NCBI RefSeq assembly: GCF_009727055.1
Contig: NC_052359.1
Coordinates: 66,599,685 to 66,663,684, forward strand
From: Benincasa hispida
Taxonomy: Eukaryota > Streptophyta > Magnoliopsida > Cucurbitales > Cucurbitaceae
Direction of reading: 5' to 3'
Length of the DNA stretch: 64,000 nt
The translations under genes were made by a program, and so were the position numbers. Position 1 is the stretch's first letter. Each line of letters begins with the position of its first letter. Shown here piece after piece: positions 1 through 10,740 of the stretch. The notes under the pieces were generated by a model, which saw only the letters and a program-made list of their open reading frames with translations, was not told the DNA's origin and ran no database searches.

Positions 1-541
1 ATTGACCAACTATATTACGAGCAATCTTATGACTTGGGTCGACTATGTTGATTGCATTATACCCGTTAGACACTAAATATAATCTACAACGGCTATTAGT
101 GCAAACTATGGATCTTTAGTAGAGTATGACCTGCAATTAATGAACGTTGATTATTTAATTAAAGATTTAATTAATTAATCCTGATAATTAGAGTTCTAAT
201 CTGTAGGGGTTATTAGGTCCCTTTGCTAGCTCACGAATAAAATAAGAATAATTTAATTGGATTCATTCAGTTGTTCAAAATAAATAAGGAAATTAACTGT
301 TATGGATACTAATAATATAATGTATATAGATACATTATAATAAAGTTAATTTGAGGATATTCAAATTATATTTATTATATGAAAAGAGATAAATATTTGA
401 ATAATATTAATATTAATTATTAATGAATGAGATTTAAACCATAAACTAAAAAATTAATATGAATGAGATTCATATAAAACTATAAGTTAAACTTAAAATA
501 GAATAGAGATTATATAAAACTATAGGTTATGTCGAGAGGAT
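1..541 (+). repeat. Left arm of an inverted repeat made of a long-LTR fragment
   Basis: This AT-rich stretch is nearly the reverse complement of about 2650-3195. Shared landmarks include the tract around ACAACGGCTAT and the end at CTATAGGTTATG. The arms differ by many one- or two-base indels. It looks like an internal part of the same LTR whose minus-strand copy runs to 3981. The left end lies outside the window. Confidence 0.75.
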
Positions 542-545
542 ACTT

Positions 546-944
546 ATGCTAGTAAGGAAATATGAAGGTCCAGTGGAGGTAATTGAGAAGGTCGAGAGAA
601 CCTCATATAAGGTTCAATTACCCTCATGGATGAAGATTCATCCTGTCATCCATGTGAGTATCCTGAAGCTCTATCATCCCGATCCCAAGGATGAACAACG
701 AAATATGCTAAGGCCCCCACCGGTCACGATGAAGAATTTCGCTGAGAAAGAAGTTGCACAAATTCTGAATAAACATACGCGCCGTATTGGAAGACCCAGA
801 CGAGAACTGACAGAGTTCTTAGTGAAATGGAAGGATCTCCCCGACGAAGAGATTAGTTGGGAGCGGGCTGAAGATTTAAAGAATGCAGCTCCAGCCATCG
901 CAAATTTTGAACAAGGTCGGTTGACGGGGACGTCAACCAATTAA
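546..944 (+). pseudogene. Integrase C-terminus plus chromodomain of a Ty3/gypsy chromovirus (duplicated fragment)
   Basis: The 132-codon open frame begins three bases before the homology breakpoint, so its ATG is fortuitous. It encodes the end of a plant chromovirus polyprotein: the linker KYEGPVEVIEK, the HPVIHVSILK segment, and a chromodomain core LVKWKDLPDEEISWE near residues 92-106. It ends at TAA directly before the polypurine tract and LTR. The matching frame in copy B (9050-9446) is broken by single-base indels. There are no gag, protease, RT or integrase-core sequences upstream here, so the fragment cannot move by itself. Confidence 0.8.
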
Positions 945-955
945 GTGGGGGAGAA

Positions 956-1439
956 TGTCACGGTCATGCTTGTCCAGGGCCTGTTGCGCATGGTCGTATG
1001 CTCGATCCAACCCCCTTCTAGCATACTTTCATATCATGTATTGTATTAGCTTAGTTAGATTGCTTTCTTTACATTTTCATTGTAAGTGACCACTCGCCTT
1101 TTTGCATATGCAAGGGTGCCAGTTGGCTTTTTGCTCATAATGCATTATATGGGGATAAGATTAATCATCACTTCCCCATACCCAGAGTAGTACTCTTTAA
1201 AGTTGTTGTTGTTGCTTATTGCTTTCTAGTCTACTACAATCTTTCTTTCTTTATTCACACTCACAAAACTGCTTACGAAAACCTTTTCTAAAACCGTTTT
1301 CCCTAAAACGGGGGTGGAGGTTGCGAGAGGCACTCGGTGTGCCACCGACAGTCCGTATTCGAATTGGCTGACTTGTTCATGAGCGGGAACAAGTGTCGCA
1401 CAATCGCTAAGAGAAGCTCCCGAAAGAGCGATTGTGACA
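956..1439 (+). repeat. Chromovirus 3' LTR, copy A
   Basis: A 484-bp LTR starting TGTCACGG and ending GATTGTGACA, preceded by the purine tract AGTGGGGGAGAA and followed by CCTTG at 1440-1444. It is almost identical to 9458-9942 apart from a few one-base changes, and more diverged from the 5' LTR at 4435-4918. Confidence 0.85.
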
Positions 1440-1444
1440 CCTTG

Positions 1445-2234
1445 CGAACCAGCCGCTTCGCCCCACCGTCGAGAATCGCACGCCTTTTTCTCCTAGCCAT
1501 TCGCAAGCGTCGCTGTCTGTCAGCCGTGCGCGACCCTTCGCCAGCACCTACGAGCTAGTCACCATCTATCTACGCTGCTTCTAGTCGAACCAGTGCTGCT
1601 GTCTGACACCGACGACCAAACGTCTATCGCATCGTGCCCTACCGAAGCCAATCGTTCGTCTCTTCGTCGTGCCCTTTCCGTCATCTAAGTGTTTTTGTTA
1701 AGATTTTCATGTTCTTGGTGAATTCCTTGGATTGATTTATTGCCCATTAATTTTTTGTTTCAGTTGGTCGTGTCTCTTTCGAGATTCACTAGAGATTGTG
1801 AGTACTCTTAACGACGGTAGGATGAGTTCAGATATTATTTATGCTCCATGAAAACTAGAGATTTATGTACGTTCACCAGAGGTCGGCATCTAGAAGACAT
1901 ATATGCCTAGCCTAACCCTGGTAGTCGGGTTACTTACTGAGTATTTCATAATCATCCTTTCCATATTTTATCTTTCAGGTAAGGGTAAAGATACGCCGAC
2001 GAATGACAAGCAGAATCCAACTCGGTCCATTAGATTTTGGTGAATGTACATAGGATGTATGTATGATTATGTGTCATATGGTATGCCATATAGTTTAAAT
2101 CCCACCTTAGGTTATGTATTGGTCATGCATCATCTCTATATTGTAAGCGTTATGATTAGAGTTTGCGTGATATAAATTACATAAGAGCATGCTCATGCAT
2201 CATATAATATAAAAGTTATATTTATGCATGCATT
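1445..2234 (+). repeat. Right part of the interrupted TGTAACACCCCC LTR, copy A
   Basis: Same sequence as 9948-10740. It begins CGAACCAGCCGCTTCG right after the CCTTG target-site copy and ends before TGTTAGGG. No coding frame is supported; the short frames here are chance. Confidence 0.65.
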
Positions 2235-2566
2235 TGTTAGGGTTTGTGGCCTAAAGTCTCGTGTCCTATAGTTTGTAAACAACTTTGTAAGAACACTTAT
2301 GATGTATAATATATATGATATTTACTTCACCTTTTGACTTTGCACATTTAGATGTTCTTTATTTTACCATAAACCAATAACTTAATATCCCTAGTTGTCT
2401 TTATGTAACTTAAGCATGTATGTAGTGACATACAAGTGGATCATGTCTTAAATGACAACCAAAATAGTCTGTAGTATATGGATATAGGAGGAAAAACCTT
2501 ATCTTGGTAACACTACGGACGCGGTCCGCTTTGTGGAATTGTTACAAATGTTGTGACTTGTCATAG
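2235..2566 (+). repeat. 5' fragment of a long TGTTAGGG LTR, copy A
   Basis: Matches the first ~330 bp of the LTR that starts at 10741 and stops abruptly at the N at 2567. Confidence 0.7.
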
Positions 2567-2567
2567 N
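2567..2567. other. Single undetermined base at a sequence junction
   Basis: An N sits exactly where copy A of the duplication stops and an opposite-strand LTR begins. This is a typical place for a scaffold or consensus join. Confidence 0.9.
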
Positions 2568-3981
2568 ATAAATATTAATTAATTAGCCATTAATTAAGTA
2601 ATAAATTAAGTATCATATATTTAATTTAATTCGAATCATATTCAAATAATATCCTCTCACATAACCTATAGTTTTAATATACATCTCATTCATATTAAGT
2701 TTAACTTATAGTTTTAATATGAATCTCATTCATATTAATTTTTAGTTTATGGTTTAAATCTCATTCATATAATTAATATTTAAATATTATTCAAATATTT
2801 ATCTCTTTCATATAATAAAATATAATTTTGAATATCACTCAAAATTAACTTTATATTATAATGTATCTATATACATTATATTATTAGTATCCAATACAGT
2901 TAATTTCCTTATTTATTTTGAACAACTGAAATGAATCCAAAATTAAATTATTCTTATTTTATTCAGTGAGCTAGCAAAGGGACCTAATAAACCTACAGAT
3001 TAGAAACTCTAATTATACGAGATTAATTAATTAAATCTTTAATTAAATTAATCAACGTTCATTAATTGCAGGTCACTCTACTAAAGATCCATAGTTGCAC
3101 TATAGCCGTTGTAGATATATTTATGTGTCTACGGGTATAATCAATCAACAATAAGTCGACCCATCATAAATTGCTCGTAATATAGTTTGGTCAAATTATT
3201 GTTTTACTCTTGTAACTACATCTAACTCTTTAAGTACCATTGATCTCTCTAATGAACAATTAGCTTATAGTCAAACTATAAACTAAATCACTCTCAGGCC
3301 AGTGAGAGAGTGAGACCTCGTTATTCAAGATCCATAATCAGTCTAGTTCAGAACAATTCATCTACTTACCTCTGAAACCAAGAAGGAGTGAGTTCTATCT
3401 TGTGTATCTATGTTCCCAACTTTCTACTCAAACAAATCTCCAAAATGGTAAGCATATTGAGTTGGAAAATCTGGTCACTCTAACCCATACAGATTAAAGG
3501 ACTGCACTTATAGACAGGAGTTCATAATCTCTTAGAATTAAGGTCGAGTAACTTATGGTCATCCTATGAAATGTTAATATCTTCAATTAATGATGTTATA
3601 AAGAGAGACTAATCATTTCGCGGTCTAATGTTATACAAACTTTTTATATAGAATACTTTCACTAACATATTTCCCATTGAATGATTAGGTTCAAATCGTT
3701 TATAACACTTTACAACTATTATAACAATTTCAAAGTGGGTCGTATCTATAGTATTACCAAGATACGACACCTAACTTTATCCATATACTACAGACCATTT
3801 AGTTTATTACTTAAATATGATCCATTTGTATGTCTACCACATACACGTTCAAGTTACATAAAATAACCTCGGATATTAGTTTATTAAATTGAGTTGCAAT
3901 TTAAATGTCGAATAAAATTAATCTTATTTTATTAAATAAATAATTTGTATGCAGTTAAGATTTAAGACACCAATCCCAACA
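2568..3981 (-). repeat. Long LTR fragment on the minus strand, including the right inverted-repeat arm
   Basis: Read on the minus strand it starts TGTTGGGATTGGTGTC at 3981 and runs to about 2568. Segments such as those around CTGGCCTGAGAGTG, GTTCATTAGA and GTAGTATATGGATA are shared with the TGTTAGGG LTR at 10741, so the two are diverged members of one LTR lineage. Positions 2650-3195 form the inverted repeat with 1-541. No genes are seen; the 61-codon frame at 3681 is chance. Confidence 0.65.
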
Positions 3982-4038
3982 TATTAGCCTCGTTTTTTTT
4001 CTCTCTTTTGGGGGGCAAGCACTATTCTAAGACTATAA

Positions 4039-4429
4039 TGTAACACCCCCGAATTTTGTTCGTAATGTAATTTCAGTACTTCTAATATTTGAGAATATCT
4101 TTTTGGTTTTTTTTTTTGGATTTTAAGACACATGGATTTAACTTGGAGTTATTGTAAATAAATAAATAAATTCATTTGGGAGGGAAATAGTAAATTTTGA
4201 ATTTGGAAGGGAAAGGGATTAAATGTGGAAAGAAATGAATAGAATAACATAAAATAGAATAGAATAAAATAAAATAAAATATTCTATTTTATTTTATCTA
4301 ACCATTTCCCCTTCTCTCTCTTTCATTCACTCACGCCAAACTCCCTTCGAGTCCATCTCTCTCTCATAGCCGGAGCCCTCGCCGGCGAAGCCGCCATCGA
4401 CGTTCCCCAACGCCGCCAGACCTGGTGTG
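4039..4429 (+). repeat. Left part of a TGTAACACCCCC LTR interrupted by the chromovirus
   Basis: TGTAACACCCCCGAATTTTG is a typical start of a plant gypsy-type LTR. The sequence runs to CCTTG (4430-4434), is interrupted by the 5.5-kb chromovirus, and resumes at 9948. The 5' part is AT-rich; the part near 4330-4430 is GC-richer, with CGCCGGCGAAGCCGCC. Confidence 0.55.
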
Positions 4430-4434
4430 CCTTG

Positions 4435-4918
4435 GGTCACGATCATGCTTGTCCAGGGCCTGTTGCCCATGGCCGCATGCCCAATCCAACCCCATTTTAG
4501 CATACTTTCATATCATGTATTGTATTAGCTTAGTTAGCTTGCTTTCTTTACATTTTCATTGTAAGTGACCACTCGCCCTTTTGTATATGCAAGGGTGCCA
4601 GTTGGATTTTTGTTCAGAATGCACTATATGAGGATAAGACTAACCATCACTTCCCCATACTTGGAGTAGTACTCTATAAAGCTGTTGTTGTTGCTTATTG
4701 TTTTATAGTCTACTACAATCTTTCTTTCTTTATTCACACTCACAAAACTGCTTACGAAAACTTTTTCTAAAACCGTTTTCCCTAAAACGGGGGTGGAGGT
4801 TGCGAGAGGCACTCGGTGTGCCATCGGCAGTTCGTATTCGAATTGGCTGACTTGTTCGTGAGCGGGAACAAGTGCCGCACAATCGCTAAGAGAAGCTCCC
4901 GAAAGAGCGATTGTGACA
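4435..4918 (+). repeat. Chromovirus 5' LTR
   Basis: 484 bp, beginning GGTCACGATCATG where the 3' copy has TGTCACGGTCATG, so the terminal T is mutated to G. It ends GATTGTGACA. A TATA-like tract lies near 4670 (CTCTATAAAG). Confidence 0.9.
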
Positions 4919-4920
4919 GT

Positions 4921-4933
4921 TGGTATCAGAGCC
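4921..4933 (+). other. Primer-binding site (initiator tRNA-Met type)
   Basis: TGGTATCAGAGCC lies two bases after the 5' LTR and matches the 3' end of plant initiator tRNA-Met in complement, the usual minus-strand primer of plant LTR elements. Confidence 0.9.
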
Positions 4934-4935
4934 AG

Positions 4936-5893
4936 GCTTGGCTCATAGAGGGAAAGATCAGTGATCATGTTGGCGATGAAGAACCTGAACAAGTCCCACG
5001 TGGATAGGTTGGTAGAGATGGAAGAGCAAATGCTCTACTGAGAGAGGTCCCGGATAGTATTCGCTTCCTAGAGACTGGCTACAAGAAGTTGCTGAGAAGC
5101 GATAGAATTGATGCGGTAGTGGGCAGCCTAGACGGATTACCCTCAGAGAACTGATGATGAGGGTAGAAACCCTTGAGACCAAAACAGCAACGGTTCGGCA
5201 GCTTTTAAACGTGGCAATAGCTCATCGGCTCTGTTGCCCACATAGAAGAGCGCATGAAAGTGGACGGCTCCCAAAAAGTAATACTTCAGATGGTAACAGA
5301 TTTGTCTGAAGACTTTCAATCGGCCCTTGACGTTGTCAGAGCCGAGGATAGCGGATGTGAGCGCAATGATGAATCTCACCATCCAAGCGATAGGGAAAAA
5401 GCCCATCTGGGGGAGCAATGGCAGTAAATGTCGAGATCCTGGTCTTCAACGAAAACTCGAGAGCTGAAGCAAACAGGTAACATCAGGACTACGTAAAATA
5501 GTTTGTAGGACTCATGTTGGACATACGAGATATGTCCGAGAAAGACAGGTCTTTTGCTTTGTCGAAGGCTGAACCGTGGGCGAAAATCAAATTATATGAA
5601 CAGGAGTACAAGATCTCCCTCTGCTTATGCGACAGCTGAACGGTTATACGACCTTAGACTGACTCGCAAAATGTGAGGAAGCAGTCAACTTTCTCAAATA
5701 GGGAAATAGAAATAGTCGTTCCAGTCTCCCAGACCTGGAGGAGGAGACAAGAAACACAGAGAGAGAACGTAAACATCCCAACCGAGATCAGGAACAACTG
5801 GCGGGGCCGCCGCAACAGCATACAATTACAATTGCCCCCTGTCTTATTTCATATGTAGAGGGCCACACAGGGCGGCGATGTCCAAATCGGACC
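4936..5893 (+). pseudogene. Chromovirus gag remnant
   Basis: Translated fragments in changing frames include AMKNLNKSHVDRLVEMEEQM near 4977 and a retrotrans-gag stretch around 5500-5640. A zinc-knuckle region lies near 5835-5880: Cys, Cys, His and a final Cys before PNR can be placed only by shifting frame. Gag would form the particle and bind RNA. Several stops and indels separate the pieces, so there is no intact product. Short frames on the opposite strand are shadows. Confidence 0.7.
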
Positions 5894-8040
5894 GTGTTCA
5901 ATGCTTTTCAAGCCACATTAGCCTCTAGCTCAGAAGACAAGGTTGAACTGAGGGAGACAGTAATCGAGCCAGTTACAGAAATTGAGAATCCCAGGATGGG
6001 GGGCACTGAAATCTTATCTGCGCTTCAGAAGAAAAATGGGAAAGGCGACGGAGCACTAGAGAGAGGACTCGTGTATGTGGACTCTTGGGTAACCAAGATC
6101 GGCCAAGAGCACTATGGTCGACTCTGGGGCCACCCATAACTCATGACTAAAAACAAAAGCCCGCCGCTTGAACTTGAACATGGGAAAAGAGATGGCGGGA
6201 AGGTGAAAAGCTATGAATTCTGCAGCCTACCGATTAACGGGGATAGTGAAGAAAACTCTGGTAAAGTTAGGAGACTGGAAGGGCCTCGTTGACTTCGTGA
6301 TTTGTCAAAATGGATGATTTCGACGTGGTATTGGGGATCGAGTTCCTACTTAAACATAAAGTTATACAATGGCCCTCACCAAATGTTTAGTCATTATCGG
6401 ATCACAACCCACAGTAGTTCAAGCCAGTATCAAGCAGCCAAATGGGGTGAGAATGATCTCACAGCCCTCCAATTGAAGAGAGGCCTGGCCACGACGAACC
6501 CACGTTCATGGCCATTCCGATAGAATCAGCTGAATCCAAGAAAAAGAGATCCTCTAAGACGTTCTATTTTATCTTGGAAGAGTATCGAGATGTTTATGCC
6601 TAAAAAGTTTGCCCAAGTCCTTATCCCACGAAGGGGGATTGACCATGAGATCGAGTTGTTACTAGGGAAAGCTGGCCGCCAAGATGCATATCAAATGGCC
6701 CCATCAGAATTGCCCGAACTCCGAAAACAGTTAGATGAACTGTTAGATGCGAGATTTATTCAGACCGGAAAAGGCCCTTACGGAGCCTCAGTACTGTTTT
6801 AGAAGAAGAAGGATTGGGAGCCTCAGTTATGCATCGACTATCGGGCCTTGAACAAGCTCACAGTCCGAACAAATATCCCCTTCCTATCATTACTGACTTA
6901 TTTGATCGGCTTCACGGTGCTAAGTATTTCTTCGAAGCTGGACCTCGTCGGTCGGGATATTATCAGGTCCGAATTGCTGAAGGAGAACGAACCTAAGACG
7001 ACCTGTGTTACAAGATATGGAGCCTTTGAATTCCTCGTGATGCCCTTTGGCCTCCAATGCTCCAGCAACTTTCTGTACCTTAATGAACCAAGTGTTTCAA
7101 CGATACCTCGACAAATTCGTCGTAGTGTATCTCGATGACATTGTGGTCTATAGTGCCTCGCTGGAGACCATAGACATCACCTCCAACTAGTCTTCGAAAA
7201 ACTGAGGAAAAAAATCAGTTGTATGTAAAAGAGAGAGAAGTGCTCATTTTGCCCAAGAGCGCATAAATTTCCTCGACCACGTGATTGAGTGTGGTCGGAT
7301 TGGTATGGAAAAGGACAAGGTGGCCGCGATCAGAGACTGGAGGGTACCATCATCCGTGACGAAACTACGATCCTTCCTTGGACTAACCAACTACTATAAG
7401 TGGTTCGTATAAGGATTCTTAGAAGAACAAGGCCATTAACCGAACTGCTAAAGAAAGATAGCCAATGGAGCTAGACTGTTGAATGTCAAGTCGCCTTTGA
7501 GGGTTTGAAGAAATGATGATTGAGGGGCCGGTCCTCGAATTGCCGACGTGACCAATGCATTTGAAGTTGAGACTGATGCTTCTGACTTTGCGTTGGGCGG
7601 TGTCTCCTCCAAGACGGACACCCCATCGCGTATAGAGTAGGAAACTAAATGATGCGGAATGGAGGTATGCTGCCTCCGAGAAAGAAATGTTAGCAGTAGT
7701 TCACTGCTTGATGGCCTATGAGACAGTATCTCTTGGGGGCCAAGTTTGTGGTCAAGACTAACAACAACTCCATTTGCCACTTCTTCAACCAACCGAAGTT
7801 GTCGTCGAAACAAAGCACGGTGGCAGGAGTGTCTAGCGGAGTTTGACTTCAAATTCGAACATAGACTGGGGAAAAGTAACTGAGCGGCCGATGCTCTTAG
7901 CCGAAAGAGCGAACATCGCGCCCTGTGCATGTTCGCTCGTCTATAAGCAAGTACGTTAAGGTGCAACAGTACGAGAAACTGTCAAAACTCACTTGACAAA
8001 ACACACAGCAGCGCAGGCCATCATACAGCTTGCCAAAGAG
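5894..8040 (+). pseudogene. Chromovirus protease, reverse transcriptase and RNase H remnant
   Basis: RT pieces appear from about 6590: PSELPELRKQLDELLDARFI near 6701-6760, LCIDYRALNKLT near 6828-6863, and the catalytic box [13 protein letters not shown] at 7117-7155 with both aspartates kept. RNase H follows with FEVETDASDFALGG near 7562-7603 and the end motif AADALSRK near 7890. The protease part (about 5990-6500) is too broken to place its active site. Adjacent motifs fall in different frames because of single-base indels. A functional gene would copy element RNA into DNA; this copy could not. Confidence 0.8.
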
Positions 8041-9026
8041 GGGAAGACACGCCAGTTTTGGGTGGAAGACGATCTACTATACACCAAGGGCAATCGCCTC
8101 TACATCCTCAGAACCGGGGAGTTACAAGGGTTATGATGAAGGAGTGTCACGACACATCGTGGGCAAGACATAATGGGTTGGCAAGAGCTATATGCCTCTC
8201 CGAACAAGGCTACTACTGGGCAAGCTTTCGAGATGATGTCAATGCAATTTACCAAGACTTGCCTTGTCTGCCAACAAGACAAGGTCGAAAGGGTGAAATT
8301 AGCGGGTCTGCTGGAACCCCTACCTGTGCCCTCTAGACCATGGAGAGCGTGTCTCTGCGACTCATCAAACCCATTTTGCCCAAGGTGGGAGAGTTCGAAT
8401 CGACCCTTGCTATCATCGATCGGTTCTCAAAATATGCCACTTTCATCCCAACGCCGAAGACGTGCACAGCCGTGATGACTGCCGAACTGTTCTTCAAACA
8501 CATCGTGAAATTTGGGGCGTCCCCGCGAGCATTGTTAGCGATCGGACGGAAGATTCACTGGGACATTTTGGACAGAATTGTTCAAAATATTGGAGTCAAC
8601 ACTGAACATCTCCTCTAGCTATCATCCCAAAACTGACGACCAGACGGAAAACACTTCAACAGTATGCTCGAGAATATCTGCGCTCACTTTATCGATGCTA
8701 GGCAGAAGAACTGGGTCCAGTTGTTAGATTGTGGCTCAGTTCAGCTTCAATAGCCAGCAGAGTTCCGCGACCGAAAAAACGCCCTTCGAAGTGGTATGCG
8801 GTAGACAGCCACTCATGCCACACTTGGTGGACACACCCTTATGCAGGCAAACGTCCTCAGGCACATAACTTCACTAAAGAGTGGAGCAAAACCTCTGAGA
8901 TAGCTCGCGCCTACCTGGAAAGAGCGTCAAGAAGGATAAAGAAGTGGGCTGATAAGAAGCGGAGGGCCCTCGAGTTTCAAGCTGGGGACAAGGTCCTGAT
9001 CAAGCTACGACTGGAACAGTTTTGTT
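8041..9026 (+). pseudogene. Chromovirus integrase remnant
   Basis: The N-terminal HHCC finger is visible over a frameshift near 8130-8280 (MMKECHD, YYWASFRDDV, then CLVCQQDK). The core starts near 8330 with TLAIIDRFSKYATFIPTPKT and continues to about 8620, with one or more stops. The third catalytic residue cannot be placed with confidence. A C-terminal piece with RRIKKWADKKRRALEFQ lies at 8928-8980. Integrase joins the DNA copy to the chromosome; here the frame is disrupted. Confidence 0.75.
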
Positions 9027-9446
9027 TCCGAGGCCAGAGAGACCAACGACTAGTAAGGAAATATGAAGGTCCAGTGGAGGTAATTGAGAAGGTCGAGAGA
9101 ACCTCATAATAGGTTCAATTACCCTCATGGATGAAGATTCATCCTGTCATCATGTGAGTATCCTGAAGCTCTATCATCCCGATCCCAAGGATGAACAACG
9201 AAATATGCTAAGGCCCCCACCGGTCACGATGAAAGAATTTCGCTGAGAAAGAAGTTGCAACAAATTCTGAATAAACATACGCGCCGTATTGGAAGACCCA
9301 GACGAGAACTGACAGAGTTCTTAGTGAAATGGAAGGATCTCCCCGACGAAGAGATTAGTTGGGAGCGGGCTGAAGATTTAAAGAATGCAGCTCCAGCCAT
9401 CGCAAATTTTGAACAAGGTCGGTTGACGGGGACGTCAACCAATTAA
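9027..9446 (+). pseudogene. Chromodomain at the chromovirus integrase C-terminus, copy B
   Basis: Same protein region as 546-944, but with single-base indels: an extra base makes a stop near 9105, and others lie near 9150, 9233 and 9260. From 9255 the frame is open to the TAA at 9444-9446 and includes LVKWKDLPDEEISWE. Chromodomains of this group are thought to target integration to particular chromatin. Copy A lacks these indels, which suggests that at least some are base-call errors. Confidence 0.75.
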
Positions 9447-9457
9447 GTGGGGGAGAA
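9446..9457 (+). other. Polypurine tract of the chromovirus
   Basis: AGTGGGGGAGAA directly precedes the 3' LTR start TGTCACGG, the normal place for the plus-strand primer. The same tract is at 944-955 in copy A. Confidence 0.85.
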
Positions 9458-9942
9458 TGTCACGGTCATGCTTGTCCAGGGCCTGTTGCGCATGGTCGTA
9501 TGCTCGATCCAACCCCCTTCTAGCATACTTTCATATCATGTATTGTCTTAGCTTAGTTAGATTGCTTTCTTTACATTTTCATTGTAAGTGACCACTCGCC
9601 TTTTTTGCATATGCAAGGGTGCCAGTTGGCTTTTTGCTCATAATGCATTATATGGGGATAAGATTAATCATCATTCCCCATACCCAGAGTAGTACTCTTT
9701 AAAGTTGTTGTTGTTTGCTTATTGCTTTCTAGTCTACTACAATCTTTCTTTCTTTATTCACACTCACAAAACTGCTTACGAAAACCTTTTCTAAAACCGT
9801 TTTCCCTAAAACGGGGGTGGAGTTTGCGAGAGGCACTCGTTGTTGCCACCGACAGTCCGTATTCGAATTGGCTGACTTGTTCATGAGCGGGAACAAGTGT
9901 CGCACAATCGCTAAGAGAAGCTCCCGAAAGAGCGATTGTACA
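9458..9942 (+). repeat. Chromovirus 3' LTR, copy B
   Basis: Starts TGTCACGG and ends GATTGTACA (one G missing against GATTGTGACA). Followed by CCTTG at 9943-9947. Confidence 0.9.
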
Positions 9943-9947
9943 CCTTG

Positions 9948-10740
9948 CGAACCAGCCGCTTCGCCCCACCGTCGAGAATCGCACGCCTTTTTCTCCTAGC
10001 CATTCGCAAGCGTCGCTGTCTGTCAGCCGTGCGCGACCCTTCGCCAGCACCTACGAGCTAGTCACCATCTATCTACGCTGCTTCTAGTCGAACCAGTGCT
10101 GCTGTCTGACACCGAACGACCAAACGTCTATCGCATCGTGCCCTACCGAAGCCAATCGTTCGTCTCTTCGTCGTGCCCTTTCCCGTCATCTAAGTGTTTT
10201 TGTTAAGATTTTCATGTTCTTGGTGAATTCCTTGGATTGATATTATTGCCCATTAATTTTTTGTTTCAGTTGGTCGTGTCTCTTTCGAGATTCACTAGAG
10301 ATTGTGAGTACTCTTAACGACGGTAGGATGAGTTCAGATATTATTTATGCTCCATGAAAACTAGAGATTTATGTACGTTCACCAGAGGTCGGCATCTAGA
10401 AGACATATATGCCTAGCCTAACCCTGGTAGTCGGGTTACTTACTGAGTATTTCATAATCATCCTTTCCATATTTTATCTTTCAGGTAAGGGTAAAGATAC
10501 GCCGACGAATGACAAGCAGAATCCAACTCGGTCCATTAGATTTTGGTGAATGTACATAGGATGTATGTATGATTATGTGTCATATGGTATGCCATATAGT
10601 TTAAATCCACCTTAGGTTATGTATTGGTCATGCATCATCTCTATATTGTAAGCGTTATGATTAGAGTTTGCGTGATATAAATTACATAAGAGCATGCTCA
10701 TGCATCATATAATATATAAAGTTATATTTATGCATGCATT
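9948..10740 (+). repeat. Right part of the TGTAACACCCCC LTR after the chromovirus insertion (copy B)
   Basis: Resumes the host LTR at CGAACCAGCCGCTTCG. It includes TTTCAGGTAAGGGTAAAG near 10480 and ends before TGTTAGGG. Its last ~170 bp (10574-10740) recur in diverged form at 13030-13190. No supported coding sequence. Confidence 0.6.

Larger units (their letters stand above)
549..2566 (+). repeat. Copy A of a ~2-kb direct duplication (copy B at about 9052-11070)
   Basis: From CTAGTAAGGAAATATG onward this segment matches 9052-11070 almost base for base. Both copies hold, in order, the chromovirus chromodomain end, its 3' LTR, the CCTTG target-site copy, the interrupted host LTR and the first ~330 bp of a TGTTAGGG LTR. 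Most differences are single-base indels. It ends at an undetermined base at 2567, after which the sequence departs from copy B. Because it includes the same insertion junction, it is a copy of the locus and not an independent insertion; it may be a real duplication or an assembly error. Confidence 0.85.
4430..9947 (+). mobile_element. Ty3/gypsy chromovirus with both LTRs and CCTTG target-site duplication
   Basis: The element runs from a 5' LTR at 4435 to a 3' LTR ending at 9942, flanked by the 5-bp repeat CCTTG at 4430-4434 and 9943-9947. The internal order is primer-binding site, gag with a zinc knuckle, protease region, reverse transcriptase (YLDDIVVYS), RNase H, integrase with an HHCC zinc finger, chromodomain, polypurine tract. 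This is the order of Ty3/gypsy elements, and the chromodomain places it among chromoviruses. All frames are broken by stops and frameshifts. By eye the LTRs differ by roughly 30-35 substitutions in 484 bp, so the insertion is old. It cannot be autonomous as written. Confidence 0.9.

Noticed and set aside
7448..7966. 172-codon minus-strand frame as a gene
   Set aside because: It lies opposite the chromovirus RNase H remnant, whose motifs are recognisable on the plus strand.
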